32,101 nucleotides of DNA from NCBI GenBank assembly GCA_019117605.1, contig DWZK01000130.1, positions 1 to 32,101 of the forward strand, given 5' to 3'. The notes beneath the pieces were generated by a model, which saw nothing but the letters and a program-made list of their open reading frames with translations, had not been told where the DNA came from and did no database searches. Positions 21,396-28,856 of the stretch are shown here, one piece after another. The position numbers and the translations under genes are program-made. The number at the start of each line of letters is the position of its first letter. The first letter of the stretch is position 1. Source of the stretch: Candidatus Intestinimonas stercoravium (GTDB lineage: Bacteria > Bacillota > Clostridia > Oscillospirales > Oscillospiraceae).

Positions 21396-22550
21396 ATGAA
21401 AAGAGGACAAGGCCAGTGGACGAAGCTGCTCCGGCGGAGCGTGGCCCTTTTCCTGGCCACGGTGACGGTATGGGTGCTCTCCCTGACGGCGGACATGGGG
21501 GCGGCCGCGGACACGATCCGCACCCTGGCGGAGAGCCCCGCCTTCGTCTCCGCCGCCCTGCGGGCGGAACTGGGGAGCCTGCCCGAGGAGGACGGGCTGG
21601 AGAGCCTCACCGGCTGGGAGCGGCTGGCCCTGAGCCAATCCCCCACCCTGCTGGCGGGCATCGGCGGGCGGGGCGGAGAGGAGGCGGCCCAGCCGGCGGC
21701 CACGGAGGAGCCGGAGGAGGACCCGGACGACCCCTGCCAGGTACCCGCGGTCACCTCCGCCCCCGAGGACATCGTGGGCCGCACCCTCCTGCCGGTGAGC
21801 GAGAGCGGCTACGACGCCGCCCTGGGGGTGTACATCGAGAACCGGCCCCAGCTGGATCTGGACGTGGCCGCCCTGGCGGAGGCCCCCCTGGAGCTGGAGA
21901 TCCCGGAAGAGGGGCCCCAGGTGCTCATCATGCACACCCATGGCAGCGAGGCCTATACCCCCGACGGGGAGGACGTGTATGAGCCCACCGGAGAGTGCCG
22001 CACCGCCGACAAGACCAAGAGCGTGGTCCGGGTGGGGGAGGAGATCGCCAAGGTGCTCACCGAGATGGGGCTCTCGGTGGTCCACGACACCGCGCTGTAC
22101 GATTATCCGGAGTACAACGGGGCCTATGACCGCTCCCTGGCGGCGGTGGAGTCCTACCTGGAGCAGTACCCCACCATCCGGGTGGTGCTGGACGTCCACC
22201 GGGATGCCCTGGTGGGGGAGGACGGCACCATCTACAAGCCCATCACCACCGTCAACGGGGAGGACTCCGCCCAGGTCATGCTGGTCATGGGCTCCAACGC
22301 CCTCTACGACCACCCCAAGTGGGAGGAGAACCTGAGCCTGGCGGTGAAGATCCAGGCGGAGATGAACACCCTCTGGCCCACCCTGGCCCGGCCCATCGGC
22401 CTCCGGGAGAACCGGTACAACCAGCAGCTCACCACCGGCTCCCTGCTGGTGGAGGTGGGCAGCCACGGCAACACCCTTCAGGAGGCCCTGGCCGCGGCCC
22501 GTATGTTCGCCCGGGCCGCCGGGGCGGTGCTGCTGGACTACAAGGGCTGA
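21396..22550 (+). CDS. spoIIP: Stage II sporulation protein P
   Basis: 384 residues. SpoIIP is the peptidoglycan amidase/endopeptidase that, with SpoIID and SpoIIM, thins the septal wall during engulfment. One N-terminal membrane helix (about 15-35, LLRRSVALFLATVTVWVLSL) anchors it, followed by a low-complexity acidic linker rich in E and P (about 60-120). The catalytic domain has LIMHTHGSEAYTPDG (zinc His and Glu), KSVVRVGEEIAKVL, LDVHRDAL, RENRYNQQLTTGS and LLVEVGSHGNT. The ATG follows AAAGGAAGGGAA. The sigma-E-like promoter fits its role. The organism is therefore probably an endospore former. Confidence 0.96.
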   Translation: MKRGQGQWTKLLRRSVALFLATVTVWVLSLTADMGAAADTIRTLAESPAFVSAALRAELGSLPEEDGLESLTGWERLALSQSPTLLAGIGGRGGEEAAQPAATEEPEEDPDDPCQVPAVTSAPEDIVGRTLLPVSESGYDAALGVYIENRPQLDLDVAALAEAPLELEIPEEGPQVLIMHTHGSEAYTPDGEDVYEPTGECRTADKTKSVVRVGEEIAKVLTEMGLSVVHDTALYDYPEYNGAYDRSLAAVESYLEQYPTIRVVLDVHRDALVGEDGTIYKPITTVNGEDSAQVMLVMGSNALYDHPKWEENLSLAVKIQAEMNTLWPTLARPIGLRENRYNQQLTTGSLLVEVGSHGNTLQEALAAARMFARAAGAVLLDYKG

Positions 22551-22581
22551 CGGGCGAGGGCGCAAGGACGGGGAGAAGAGA

Positions 22582-22613
22582 AAAGAGAGCACGGCTCCGG
22601 CCGTGCTCTCTTT
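22582..22613. terminator. Shared terminator, spoIIP and DUF3343 gene
   Basis: Perfect 14-bp stem (AAAGAGAGCACGGC and complement), loop TCCG. On the minus strand it ends CTCTTTTCTCTTC; on the plus strand TTTCG. It lies between convergent stops. Confidence 0.85.
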
Positions 22614-22621
22614 CGTGCGTA

Positions 22622-22876
22622 TCACTGGGCGGGCTCCGGGCCCGCAGGCTGCCAGCCCGCCTCGGTCTGGAGGAAGACGCCGTCCACCCGGACCTTCTCC
22701 CACAGGGCGGCGGGGATGCGCCCCCGGTCCTCTGCGGGCAGGGTGACGCAGACGCCGCAGGAGGCGGACACGGTGCGGGGCACCGGCATGAGCTGGCTGT
22801 CCAGCCCCGCCTCTTTCATGGTGCGGTTGGCATAGATGGCGTCGAATTGCGAGGGGAACGTATAGAGCAGGGTCAT
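22622..22876 (-). CDS. DUF3343 protein, putative Se/S carrier-like
   Basis: 84 residues, one small alpha/beta domain: YTFPSQFDAIYANRTMKEAG at the N terminus, LMPVPRTVSASCGVCVTLPA with a CxxC pair (SCGVC), then an alpha-beta tail. This is DUF3343 (PF11823), renamed as a putative selenium/sulfur carrier because of the exposed cysteines and its links to desulfurases. The ATG at 22876 follows AAGGAGGG; an in-frame ATG further up has no ribosome site. It has its own promoter and an unusual 5' hairpin. Transfer of sulfur from the nearby cysteine desulfurase is a context guess. Confidence 0.85.
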   Translation of the reverse strand: MTLLYTFPSQFDAIYANRTMKEAGLDSQLMPVPRTVSASCGVCVTLPAEDRGRIPAALWEKVRVDGVFLQTEAGWQPAGPEPAQ

Positions 22877-22958
22877 GGGCGGCCGCCCTCCTTCCCGGCG
22901 GAGCTGCTCCGCCTGCCGCCGGCGGACAGGCGCGCCCCGGCGGGACCGGCTACGGAAC

Positions 22959-22985
22959 AGGGCCGCCCGGAGACTGGGCGGCCCT
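22959..22985 (-). other. 10-bp hairpin at the start of the DUF3343 transcript
   Basis: AGGGCCGCCC, 7-nt loop, GGGCGGCCCT, perfect pairing, beginning about 10-15 nt after the expected transcription start. It may stabilise the 5' end. A similar hairpin stands in the leader of tatD (23936-23959). Confidence 0.6.
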
Positions 22986-23003
22986 TGCTCTGCCGATAAC
23001 AGC

Positions 23004-23032
23004 ATTGTATCTGATTTTTCCACCGCTGTCTA
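23004..23032 (-). promoter_or_regulatory. Sigma-A promoter of the DUF3343 gene
   Basis: On the minus strand TAGACA, a 17-bp spacer and TACAAT, about 17 bp downstream of the rlmA stop. Confidence 0.75.
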
Positions 23033-23048
23033 TGCTCCCGTGGAAATT

Positions 23049-23870
23049 TTACACGCGGCGGAACACATGGATCCGGAAGTCCGCCGTCACGTCCAGCCGG
23101 TCCAGGGCCCGCAGGCGGTCTGCCCCCGCCTTGGGGGTCTTCCAGTAGTAGGGGGTCATCTGGAACAGGTCGAAGAGGTCCTCCTGCCGCTCCAGGTGGA
23201 GGACGCCCCCCGCCGGCACCACGTCCAGGTACCGGAACCCCTCGTAGGGCACGGCCTCCTCCCGGTTCAGGTAGGGCTGGTCGTAGAGCACCTCCTTGAG
23301 CTCCCAGAGGTGCCGGGCCGCCGGCACCACATAGAGGAACACGCCCCCCGGCCGCAGCACCCGGCGGAACTCCCCCAGAGCCAGGGGGGAGAAGCAGTCC
23401 ACCAGCAGGTCGAAGCGCTCCCCGGCCACGGGCAGGTGGTACACCGAGGCCACGGCGAACTCCCCGGCCGGGGTGGCCCGGGCGGCCCAGCGGAGGGAGT
23501 GCTTGGACAGGTCCACCCCCGCCAGGGCCGGGGCCCTCCCCGCCCCGGCGAGGGCCTGATAGGCCCCGGCGGTGTACCAGCCCTCCCCGCAGCCCGCGTC
23601 CAGCACCGCGGGGGCCTCCCCGGTGTGCTCCAGGGCCAGAGCGCACAGGGCCTCCCGCAGGGGGGCGTACCAACCCCCGGACAGGAAGCGGTGCCGGGCG
23701 GCGGCCATGCCCTTGTCGTCCCCCGGGTCCCGGGCGTTCTTCCGGTTGGCGGGCAGCAGGTGGACGTATCCCTCCCTGGCCCGGTCGAAGGAGTGCCCCT
23801 TGGGGCAGGTATAGGTCCGCTCCCCCCGGGTGAGGGGCGCGCGGCAGATCGGACAGCGGAACAGGCTCAT
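23049..23870 (-). CDS. rlmA: 23S rRNA (guanine-N1)-methyltransferase, RlmA family
   Basis: 273 residues. The N-terminal zinc finger has C6, C9, C22 and H26 (CPIC...CPKGH), which binds rRNA hairpin 35. It is followed by the Rossmann SAM domain with VLDAGCGEGWYTAG (motif I), GVDLSKHSLRWAAR and LVDCFSPLALGEFRRVLRPGG (motif IV onward). The family methylates a guanine in helix 35 of 23S rRNA (G745 or G748); some members confer tylosin or mycinamicin resistance, others are housekeeping. The start at 23870 follows GGGAGG; an upstream in-frame ATG lies over the promoter. Its promoter overlaps that of tatD. Confidence 0.93.
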   Translation of the reverse strand: MSLFRCPICRAPLTRGERTYTCPKGHSFDRAREGYVHLLPANRKNARDPGDDKGMAAARHRFLSGGWYAPLREALCALALEHTGEAPAVLDAGCGEGWYTAGAYQALAGAGRAPALAGVDLSKHSLRWAARATPAGEFAVASVYHLPVAGERFDLLVDCFSPLALGEFRRVLRPGGVFLYVVPAARHLWELKEVLYDQPYLNREEAVPYEGFRYLDVVPAGGVLHLERQEDLFDLFQMTPYYWKTPKAGADRLRALDRLDVTADFRIHVFRRV

Positions 23871-23883
23871 GGCCCGGCCTCCC

Positions 23884-23912
23884 TTGCATTCTGATGAGAG
23901 ATATTGTATCAT
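23884..23912 (+). promoter_or_regulatory. Sigma-A promoter of tatD
   Basis: TTGCAT, a 17-bp spacer and TATCAT. Its -10 box overlaps the -10 box of the divergent rlmA promoter by two bases, so the two probably compete. Confidence 0.75.
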
Positions 23913-23932
23913 GACTGGGATAGATGACACAA
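23903..23932 (-). promoter_or_regulatory. Sigma-A promoter of rlmA
   Basis: On the minus strand TTGTGT, an 18-bp spacer and TACAAT. It has a good -10 and a weak -35, and overlaps the tatD promoter. Confidence 0.6.
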
Positions 23933-23935
23933 GGA

Positions 23936-23959
23936 GCGGCCGCCCCGGAGGGCGGCCGC
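23936..23959 (+). other. 10-bp hairpin in the tatD leader
   Basis: GCGGCCGCCC, loop CGGA, GGGCGGCCGC, perfect pairing, beginning about 17 nt after the expected transcription start and ending 21 nt before the tatD ATG. It resembles the hairpin at 22959-22985. Confidence 0.6.
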
Positions 23960-23980
23960 CGGAGCCGGAGGAGGACGCCC

Positions 23981-24748
23981 ATGATCTTCGACACCCACGC
24001 CCACTACTACGACAAGGCCTTCGACCCCGACCGGGAGGAGCTGCTCGCCTCCCTGCCCGGGCGGGGGGTGGAGCTGGCCCTCTGCCCCGGCTGCGACCTG
24101 GAGAGCTCCCGGGCCGCCGTGGTCCTGGCGGAGCGGTACCCCTTCCTCTACGCCGCCGTGGGCCTCCACCCGGAGGACCTGGGGGACGCGGTCCCCGCCG
24201 ACCTGGACCAGGTCCGGGCCCTGGCCGCCCACCCCAAGGTGAAGGCCATCGGGGAGATCGGCCTGGACTACTACTGGGTCAAGACGCCGGAGGAGCGGGC
24301 CCGGTCCCGGGACTTCTTCGACGCCCAGCTCTCCCTGGCGGAGGCGCTCTCCCTCCCCGCCATCGTCCACGACCGGGATGCCCACAAAGACTGCATGGAC
24401 ATCGTCCGCGCCCACCCGGGCTGCCGGGGGGTGTTCCACTGCTGCGCCCTGAGCCTGGAGGACGCCAAGGCGGCGGTGTCCATGGGCTGGATGCTCTCCT
24501 TCACCGGCAACATCACCTTCGCCAACGCCCGGCGGGCCCCGGAGGTGGTGAAGTGGGCCCCCCTGGACCGGATCATGCTGGAGACCGACGCCCCCTATAT
24601 GGCCCCCGTCCCCCACCGGGGGGAGCGGTGCGACTCCACCCTCATCCCCCTCACCGCCGCCACCGTGGCCCAGCTCAAGGGGCTCACCGTGGAGGAGGTG
24701 CTCCAGGCGACCATGGAAAACGGCCGCCGCTTTTTCGATATCACCTGA
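23981..24748 (+). CDS. tatD: TatD family metal-dependent DNase/hydrolase
   Basis: 255 residues, TatD length. The amidohydrolase-fold metal ligands are present: DTHAHYYD (His6, His8), EIGLDYYW (Glu), HDRDAHKD (His), FHCC (His) and LETDAPYM (Asp). The family are 3'-5' exonucleases and deacylases used in DNA repair and degradation. The ATG at 23981 follows GGAGGAGG; the upstream in-frame ATG at 23924 lies at the promoter. It is followed after 14 nt by the radical-SAM gene, a known pairing ('TatD-associated radical SAM'). Confidence 0.95.
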   Translation: MIFDTHAHYYDKAFDPDREELLASLPGRGVELALCPGCDLESSRAAVVLAERYPFLYAAVGLHPEDLGDAVPADLDQVRALAAHPKVKAIGEIGLDYYWVKTPEERARSRDFFDAQLSLAEALSLPAIVHDRDAHKDCMDIVRAHPGCRGVFHCCALSLEDAKAAVSMGWMLSFTGNITFANARRAPEVVKWAPLDRIMLETDAPYMAPVPHRGERCDSTLIPLTAATVAQLKGLTVEEVLQATMENGRRFFDIT

Positions 24749-24762
24749 AGGAGGTCCTCACC

Positions 24763-25380
24763 TTGGAGACCATTTCCTATGCGTACGGGCCCGCCCTGTA
24801 TGTGAACCTGACCAACCGCTGCGACTGCGCCTGCGTGTTCTGCCTGCGGCACAACAGACACAAGGGCTCCATCTACGCCGACGACCTGTGGCTGGACCAC
24901 GAGCCCACCCGGCAGGAGGCCCTGGAGGACCTGCTCGCCCGGGACCTGCCCAAGTACAGCGAGCTGGTGTTCTGCGGCTTCGGCGAGCCCGCCTACCGGA
25001 TGGACGACATCCTCTGGCTGGTGGACCGGCTCAAGGAGGCGGCGCCCGGCCTGCCCCCGGTGCGGATCAACACCAACGGCCACGCGGACCTGATCCTGGG
25101 CCGGGACGTGACGCCGGAGCTCAAGGGCCGCATCGACACCCTCTCCATCTCCCTCAACGGCTCCACCTGTGAGGAGTATGTGGCCGTGACCCGGCCCCGG
25201 GACGGGGAGCGGGCCTGGGAGGCCATGCTGGACTTCACCCGCCGGGCGGTCCGCTATGTGCCCACCGTCATGATGACCGTGGTGGACAAGGACAAGAGCC
25301 CCCAGGAGCTGGAGGCCTGCCGGGCCCTGTGCGAGTCCCTGGGGGCCAGGCTCCGGGTCCGGGCCTATATCCCCGACTGA
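24763..25380 (+). CDS. TatD-associated radical SAM protein, TTG start
   Basis: 205 residues. The radical SAM cluster motif is CDCACVFC (CxxxCxxC with one extra Cys) near residue 20, followed by VFCGFGEP (the GGE-like SAM motif) and RINTNGHADL. This short form is the TatD-linked radical SAM family, of unknown reaction. The start is TTG at 24763, 8 nt after AAGGAGG; that ribosome site overlaps the tatD stop region, so the two genes are coupled. The extended frame upstream over tatD is not coding. A queuosine-like modification or a repair role would be speculation. Confidence 0.9.
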   Translation: METISYAYGPALYVNLTNRCDCACVFCLRHNRHKGSIYADDLWLDHEPTRQEALEDLLARDLPKYSELVFCGFGEPAYRMDDILWLVDRLKEAAPGLPPVRINTNGHADLILGRDVTPELKGRIDTLSISLNGSTCEEYVAVTRPRDGERAWEAMLDFTRRAVRYVPTVMMTVVDKDKSPQELEACRALCESLGARLRVRAYIPD

Positions 25381-25387
25381 CAGGGGA

Positions 25388-25516
25388 TCACGCCGCCGGG
25401 GCGTCCAGCTCCCGCTCCGCCTCGGCCTCGCTGTCGGCGGAGAAGAGGAACCGCCCGCTCCGGTCGAACACCTCGACATGTCCCCGCACCCAGCGCATCG
25501 TATACTCCATATCCAT
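25388..25516 (-). CDS. Small protein, 42 residues, unknown
   Basis: A short reading frame (start MDMEYTMRWVRGHVEVFD, then FLFSADSEAEAERELDA) convergent with the radical SAM gene, stops 8 nt apart. AAGGGAG lies 10 nt before the ATG at 25516; a GTG at 25522 is also possible. The pattern 'RGHVEVFD..GRFLFSAD.EAEA..EL' looks like small conserved proteins of gut Clostridia and has normal composition, so I favour it as real. Its function is unknown; no membrane segment. Confidence 0.55.
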   Translation of the reverse strand: MDMEYTMRWVRGHVEVFDRSGRFLFSADSEAEAERELDAPAA

Positions 25517-25563
25517 CTTCACGCCGCTCCCTTCGTCTTTTGATGGCTCTATCTTACCAGGAT

Positions 25564-25587
25564 AAGAGTCCAATAAAACGGACTTTT
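25564..25587 (+). terminator. Small terminator-like hairpin downstream of the radical SAM gene
   Basis: AAGAGTCC pairs with GGACTTTT (one G-T pair, 8-nt loop) and runs into TTTTT. It is on the plus strand about 180 bp after the stop, past the small convergent ORF; weak. Confidence 0.4.
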
Positions 25588-25607
25588 TAGAGCGGCGCGC
25601 AAAAAGG

Positions 25608-25639
25608 AGCGGCCTGGATCCAGAGAGATCCAGGCCGCT
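25608..25639. terminator. Terminator of the thyA-folA operon
   Basis: Perfect 13-bp stem (AGCGGCCTGGATC and complement), 6-nt loop. The minus strand continues CCTTTTTGCG and the plus strand ends CTTTTCCC, so it may serve both directions. Confidence 0.88.
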
Positions 25640-25653
25640 TTTCCCATCCCGCC

Positions 25654-26142
25654 TCACCGGGGCGCCCGGCGGAGGTAGGTGTCGTAGCAGAAGGAGATGT
25701 CCTGGTGCCGGAGGGGCCCCTGCCGGTCCACGAGGGTCCAGGCGGGGTCCGCGTCCAGGTCGGGGAAGAAGGCGTCCGCCCCCTCCCACACCTTCTCCAG
25801 GCGGGTCAGGTAGACGGTGGAGCAGAAGGGCAGGAGCTGGCGGTAGACCTGCTCCCCGCCGATCACGAAGGCATCCTCCGGGGCGGCGGCCAGAAGGGCC
25901 TCCAGGCTGCGGTACACCTCCGCCCCCTGGGGGGCGAAGGCGGGGTCCCGGGAGAGGACCAGGTTCCGGCGGCCGGGGAGGGGCCTCCCCCCGGGGAAGG
26001 TGGCGAGGGTCCTGCGGCCCAGGATCACGGCGTGTCCGGTGGTGAGGGCCTTGAACCGCTTCAGGTCGGCGGGGATATAGCAGAGCTGGTCCCCGCCCTT
26101 CCCGATGGCCCAGTCCAGGGCGGCGGCTGCGATGGCGTACAT
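25654..26142 (-). CDS. folA: Dihydrofolate reductase
   Basis: 162 residues, standard DHFR size. It reduces dihydrofolate to tetrahydrofolate with NADPH, recycling the product of thymidylate synthase encoded just upstream. Motifs: MYAIAAAALDWAIGKGGDQL (N-terminal strand and Met20-like loop), IPADLKRFKALT (catalytic Asp helix), ILGRRTLATFP (NADPH site), LVLSRD and VIGGEQVYRQLLP. The ATG follows AAAGGAGGG. It is 21 nt after the thyA stop, in one operon. The target of trimethoprim-type drugs; no resistance change can be judged by eye. Confidence 0.95.
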   Translation of the reverse strand: MYAIAAAALDWAIGKGGDQLCYIPADLKRFKALTTGHAVILGRRTLATFPGGRPLPGRRNLVLSRDPAFAPQGAEVYRSLEALLAAAPEDAFVIGGEQVYRQLLPFCSTVYLTRLEKVWEGADAFFPDLDADPAWTLVDRQGPLRHQDISFCYDTYLRRAPR

Positions 26143-26163
26143 GGGCGTCCCTCCTTTGCGGGG

Positions 26164-26994
26164 TCACACGGCCACGGGGATGGGCCGGTCCAGGGTGTGG
26201 TACTGATACCCCTCCAGCCGGAGGCTGTCGGGGGTGAAGGCGTAGAAGTCGTCCACCGCCGGGTCGATCCACAGCCTGGGGGCGTCGTAGGGGGCCCGGG
26301 CGATCAGCTCCTCCACGATGGGCACATGCCGGTCGTAGATGTGGGCGTCGGCGATCACATGGACCAGCTCCCCCGCCTCCAGGCCGGAGACCTGGGCCAG
26401 CATGTGGACCAGGGCAGCGTACTGCATCACGTTCCAGCCGTTGGCGGTGAGCATGTCCTGGCTGCGCTGGTCGAGCACCGCGTTCAGGGTCCGGCCGGAC
26501 ACGTTGAAGGTCATGGACCAGGCGCAGGGGTAGAGCCGCATGGCGTGGAGGTCGGCGTGCTGGTAGAGGCTGGTGAGGATCCGCCGGGACCAGGGCTGGT
26601 GCTTCAGGTCGTAGAGCACCCGGTCCACCTGGTCCATGTCCCCCTCCGGGTAGTGGTGCTTCACCCCCAGCTGGTAGCCGTAGGCCTTCCCGATGGAGCC
26701 GCTCTCGTCCGCCCAGGCGTCCCAGATGCGGCTGTGGAGGTCGTGGATGTTGTTGGACTTCTTCTGCCAGATCCACAGCAGCTCATCCAGCGAGGTCTTG
26801 AAGGCCATCCGCCGGATGGTCTGCACGGGGAACTCCTCCCGCAGGTCGTAGCGGTCCACGATGCCGAAGCGCTTCACCGTGTGGGCGGGGCTCCCGTCCT
26901 CCCACCGGGGGCGGACGGGCAGGTCCGTGTCCCAGGTCCCGTGGGCCAGGATGTCTTTGCAGTTTTGGATGAACAGTTCGTCGGCGCGGCTCAT
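26164..26994 (-). CDS. thyA: Thymidylate synthase (ThyA type)
   Basis: 276 residues. It methylates dUMP to dTMP with methylene-tetrahydrofolate. Motifs: VKRFGIVDRYDLREEFPV, SLDELLWIWQKKSNNI, the catalytic Cys in LYPCAWSMTFNV, then NAVLDQRSQDMLTANGWNV and DAHIYDRHVPIVEE. The PCAW...QRSQDM form differs from the E. coli type (PPCH...QRSAD) and looks like the clostridial/phage-related branch. The start is the second of two close ATGs (26994), 8 nt after AAGGGAG; 27000 is the alternative. It is first in the thyA-folA operon. Confidence 0.94.
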   Translation of the reverse strand: MSRADELFIQNCKDILAHGTWDTDLPVRPRWEDGSPAHTVKRFGIVDRYDLREEFPVQTIRRMAFKTSLDELLWIWQKKSNNIHDLHSRIWDAWADESGSIGKAYGYQLGVKHHYPEGDMDQVDRVLYDLKHQPWSRRILTSLYQHADLHAMRLYPCAWSMTFNVSGRTLNAVLDQRSQDMLTANGWNVMQYAALVHMLAQVSGLEAGELVHVIADAHIYDRHVPIVEELIARAPYDAPRLWIDPAVDDFYAFTPDSLRLEGYQYHTLDRPIPVAV

Positions 26995-27032
26995 GGCCAT
27001 GGCTCCCTTCCCGATCAGGCGATATCCACCCC

Positions 27033-27061
27033 ATTCTACCAAATGGACGGAGAGGAGACAA
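27033..27061 (-). promoter_or_regulatory. Sigma-A promoter of thyA-folA
   Basis: On the minus strand TTGTCT, a 17-bp spacer and TAGAAT, about 39 bp before the thyA start. Confidence 0.7.
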
Positions 27062-27091
27062 GAAGAAAAGCCGCATCTTGAGATATGGAAA

Positions 27092-27125
27092 AAAGAGCCG
27101 CTGTCCAGCGTGACAGCGGCTCTTT
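27092..27125 (-). terminator. Terminator of mtaB
   Basis: Perfect 14-bp stem (AAAGAGCCGCTGTC and complement) with a 6-nt loop. On the minus strand it continues into TTTTTTCC, 20 bp after the mtaB stop. Confidence 0.92.
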
Positions 27126-27144
27126 CGCGGCTGGATGGGGCGGG

Positions 27145-28464
27145 TCAGCCGGAGACGCGGCCCAGGAGGCCGTGCTCGCCCGCCCCCACGATCTCCACCG
27201 GCAGCTCCCGGCCGTGGAGGTCCTCCCCGGGGGCGAAGACCTGGGCGTAGTTGGGGGCGTGGCCCCGCCAGAGGCCGTCCTTCTCCTCCTCGAAGAGGAC
27301 GGGCAGGACCTCTCCCGCCCAGGAGGCCAGCCAGGCCCGCTCCATCTCCCCGGCCACCTGGGCGGCCCGGTGGGCCCGCTCCTCCTTCACCCGGTTGGGG
27401 ATCTGGCCGGGCATCCGGGCGGCCCGGGTACCGGTGCGGCGGGAGTAGGGGAAGATGTGCATGGAGGAGAAGGCGCACCGGCGCAGGAAGGCCAGGGTCT
27501 CCTGGAACTCCTCCTCGGTCTCCCCGGGGAAGCCCACGATGAGGTCGGTGGTGATCCCGGGCCGGTGGAACCAGGTCCGGAGGAGGGAGACGCTCTCATA
27601 GTACCGGGCCGTATCGTACTTCCGGCCCATCCGCGCCAGCACGGCGTCGCAGCCCGACTGCATGGACAGGTGGAAGTGGGGGCACAGGGCGGGCAGGGCG
27701 GCGGCCCGGCGGCAGAACGCCTCGGTGACGGTCCGGGGCTCCAGAGAGCCCAGCCGCAGCCGGACCCCGGCGGGGAGGGCGGCGCACACCGCCTCCAGCA
27801 GGTCGATGAGCTGGGGCCTCCCCTCCAGGTCCTCCCCCCAGGAGGAGATCTCGATGCCGGTGAGCACGATCTCCCGGTAGCCCGCTCCGGCCAGCTCCAC
27901 GGCCTGCCGGGCGGCGTCGGCGGCGGGGAGGGAGCGGACCCTGCCCCTGGCGTAGGGGATCACACAGTAGGTGCAGAAGTTGACGCACCCGTCCTCCACC
28001 TTCAGCATGGCCCGGGTGCGGCCCTCCAGGCCCTGGCCGGACAGGGGCTCGAAGGTCCGGTGGGCCATGATGTCGTCCACCGTCACCAGGGGGGCGGGCC
28101 GGGGGCCCTCCGCTCCGGCGGTCCGGGCGGCCAGGAGGGCCTCCAGGTCGTCCAGGAAGGCCATGCGGCCGGCGGTGCCCGCCACCAGGTCCACCCCCAG
28201 CTCCTCCACGGCCCGGGGGGCGGTCTGGGCGTAGCAGCCGCATACGGCCACCAGGGCCCCGGGGCTCCGGCGGCGGGCCTGCCGGATGGTCTGGCGGGAT
28301 TTCTTGTCGCTCACCGCCGTGACGGTGCAGGTATTGACGATGTAGGCGTCCGCCTCCGCCTCGAAGGGGACCAGCTGATGGCCCCGGCGGCGGAGCTCTT
28401 TTTCCAGGGCAGCGGTCTCGTATTGGTTGACCTTGCAGCCCAGAGTATGGATCGCGATGCGCAT
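27145..28464 (-). CDS. mtaB: tRNA t6A37 methylthiotransferase
   Basis: 439 residues. A radical SAM enzyme that adds a methylthio group to t6A at position 37 of tRNAs reading ANN codons, giving ms2t6A. The UPF0004 domain binds one cluster through HTLGCKVNQYE, IVNTCTVTAV and AVCGCYAQ. The radical SAM core has VEDGCVNFCTYCVIPYARGR (CxxxCxxC). A TRAM domain ends the protein. The start HTLGCKVNQYE-type N terminus (MRIAIHTLGCKVNQ) identifies MtaB rather than MiaB or RimO. ATG 28464 follows GTGAGGT; an in-frame ATG at 28563 is not supported. Monocistronic. Confidence 0.95.
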   Translation of the reverse strand: MRIAIHTLGCKVNQYETAALEKELRRRGHQLVPFEAEADAYIVNTCTVTAVSDKKSRQTIRQARRRSPGALVAVCGCYAQTAPRAVEELGVDLVAGTAGRMAFLDDLEALLAARTAGAEGPRPAPLVTVDDIMAHRTFEPLSGQGLEGRTRAMLKVEDGCVNFCTYCVIPYARGRVRSLPAADAARQAVELAGAGYREIVLTGIEISSWGEDLEGRPQLIDLLEAVCAALPAGVRLRLGSLEPRTVTEAFCRRAAALPALCPHFHLSMQSGCDAVLARMGRKYDTARYYESVSLLRTWFHRPGITTDLIVGFPGETEEEFQETLAFLRRCAFSSMHIFPYSRRTGTRAARMPGQIPNRVKEERAHRAAQVAGEMERAWLASWAGEVLPVLFEEEKDGLWRGHAPNYAQVFAPGEDLHGRELPVEIVGAGEHGLLGRVSG

Positions 28465-28548
28465 AGGCGATACCTCACAAAAGGGGCCATTTTCTTTTCC
28501 TTTTCTGGTGGAAATGGCCGAATTTCCAAAAACGGCAAGGGGAGCTGA

Positions 28549-28576
28549 TTGTAATTTCCGCACTGCCTGCTATAAT
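28549..28576 (+). promoter_or_regulatory. Sigma-A promoter of the HPr-like/YfbR/ACT/UPF0210 operon
   Basis: TTGTAA, a 16-bp spacer and TATAAT, 40 bp before the first gene's ATG. Confidence 0.8.
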
Positions 28577-28616
28577 GATGCTACCTGATTCTATCATACT
28601 TAGGGAGGAAAATACA

Positions 28617-28853
28617 ATGATCAGCTTTCCCATTCAGCTCACCTCCGTCAGCGATATCAAGACCTTCGTGGACGCGGCCAGCCGGCTGGACTGCGATGTG
28701 GATGTGATCTGCGGCCGCTATCTGGTGGACGGGAAGTCCATCATGGGCCTCTTCTCCATCGACCTGTCCGAGCCCATCCAGGTGGAGATCCACGGCTCCC
28801 AGGCCCAGGCGGAGCTGTTCATGTCCGCTGTGGACCAGTTCCTGGTCCGCTGA
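28617..28853 (+). CDS. HPr-like protein lacking the phosphorylated histidine
   Basis: 78 residues with the HPr fold pattern: an N-terminal strand (MISFPIQLTSVSDIKTFVDA), VDVICGRYLVDGKSIMGLFS (the Ser46-region KSIMG motif of HPr) and VEIHGSQAQAELFMSAVDQF. The N-terminal GLHARPA motif with His15 is replaced by SVSDIKTFVDA, so EI-dependent phosphorelay is not expected. Ser in KSIMG is kept, which recalls Crh-like regulatory HPr homologues. The ATG follows TAGGGAGG. It is first in a four-gene operon with YfbR-like, ACT and UPF0210 genes. Confidence 0.88.
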   Translation: MISFPIQLTSVSDIKTFVDAASRLDCDVDVICGRYLVDGKSIMGLFSIDLSEPIQVEIHGSQAQAELFMSAVDQFLVR

Positions 28854-28856
28854 GGG

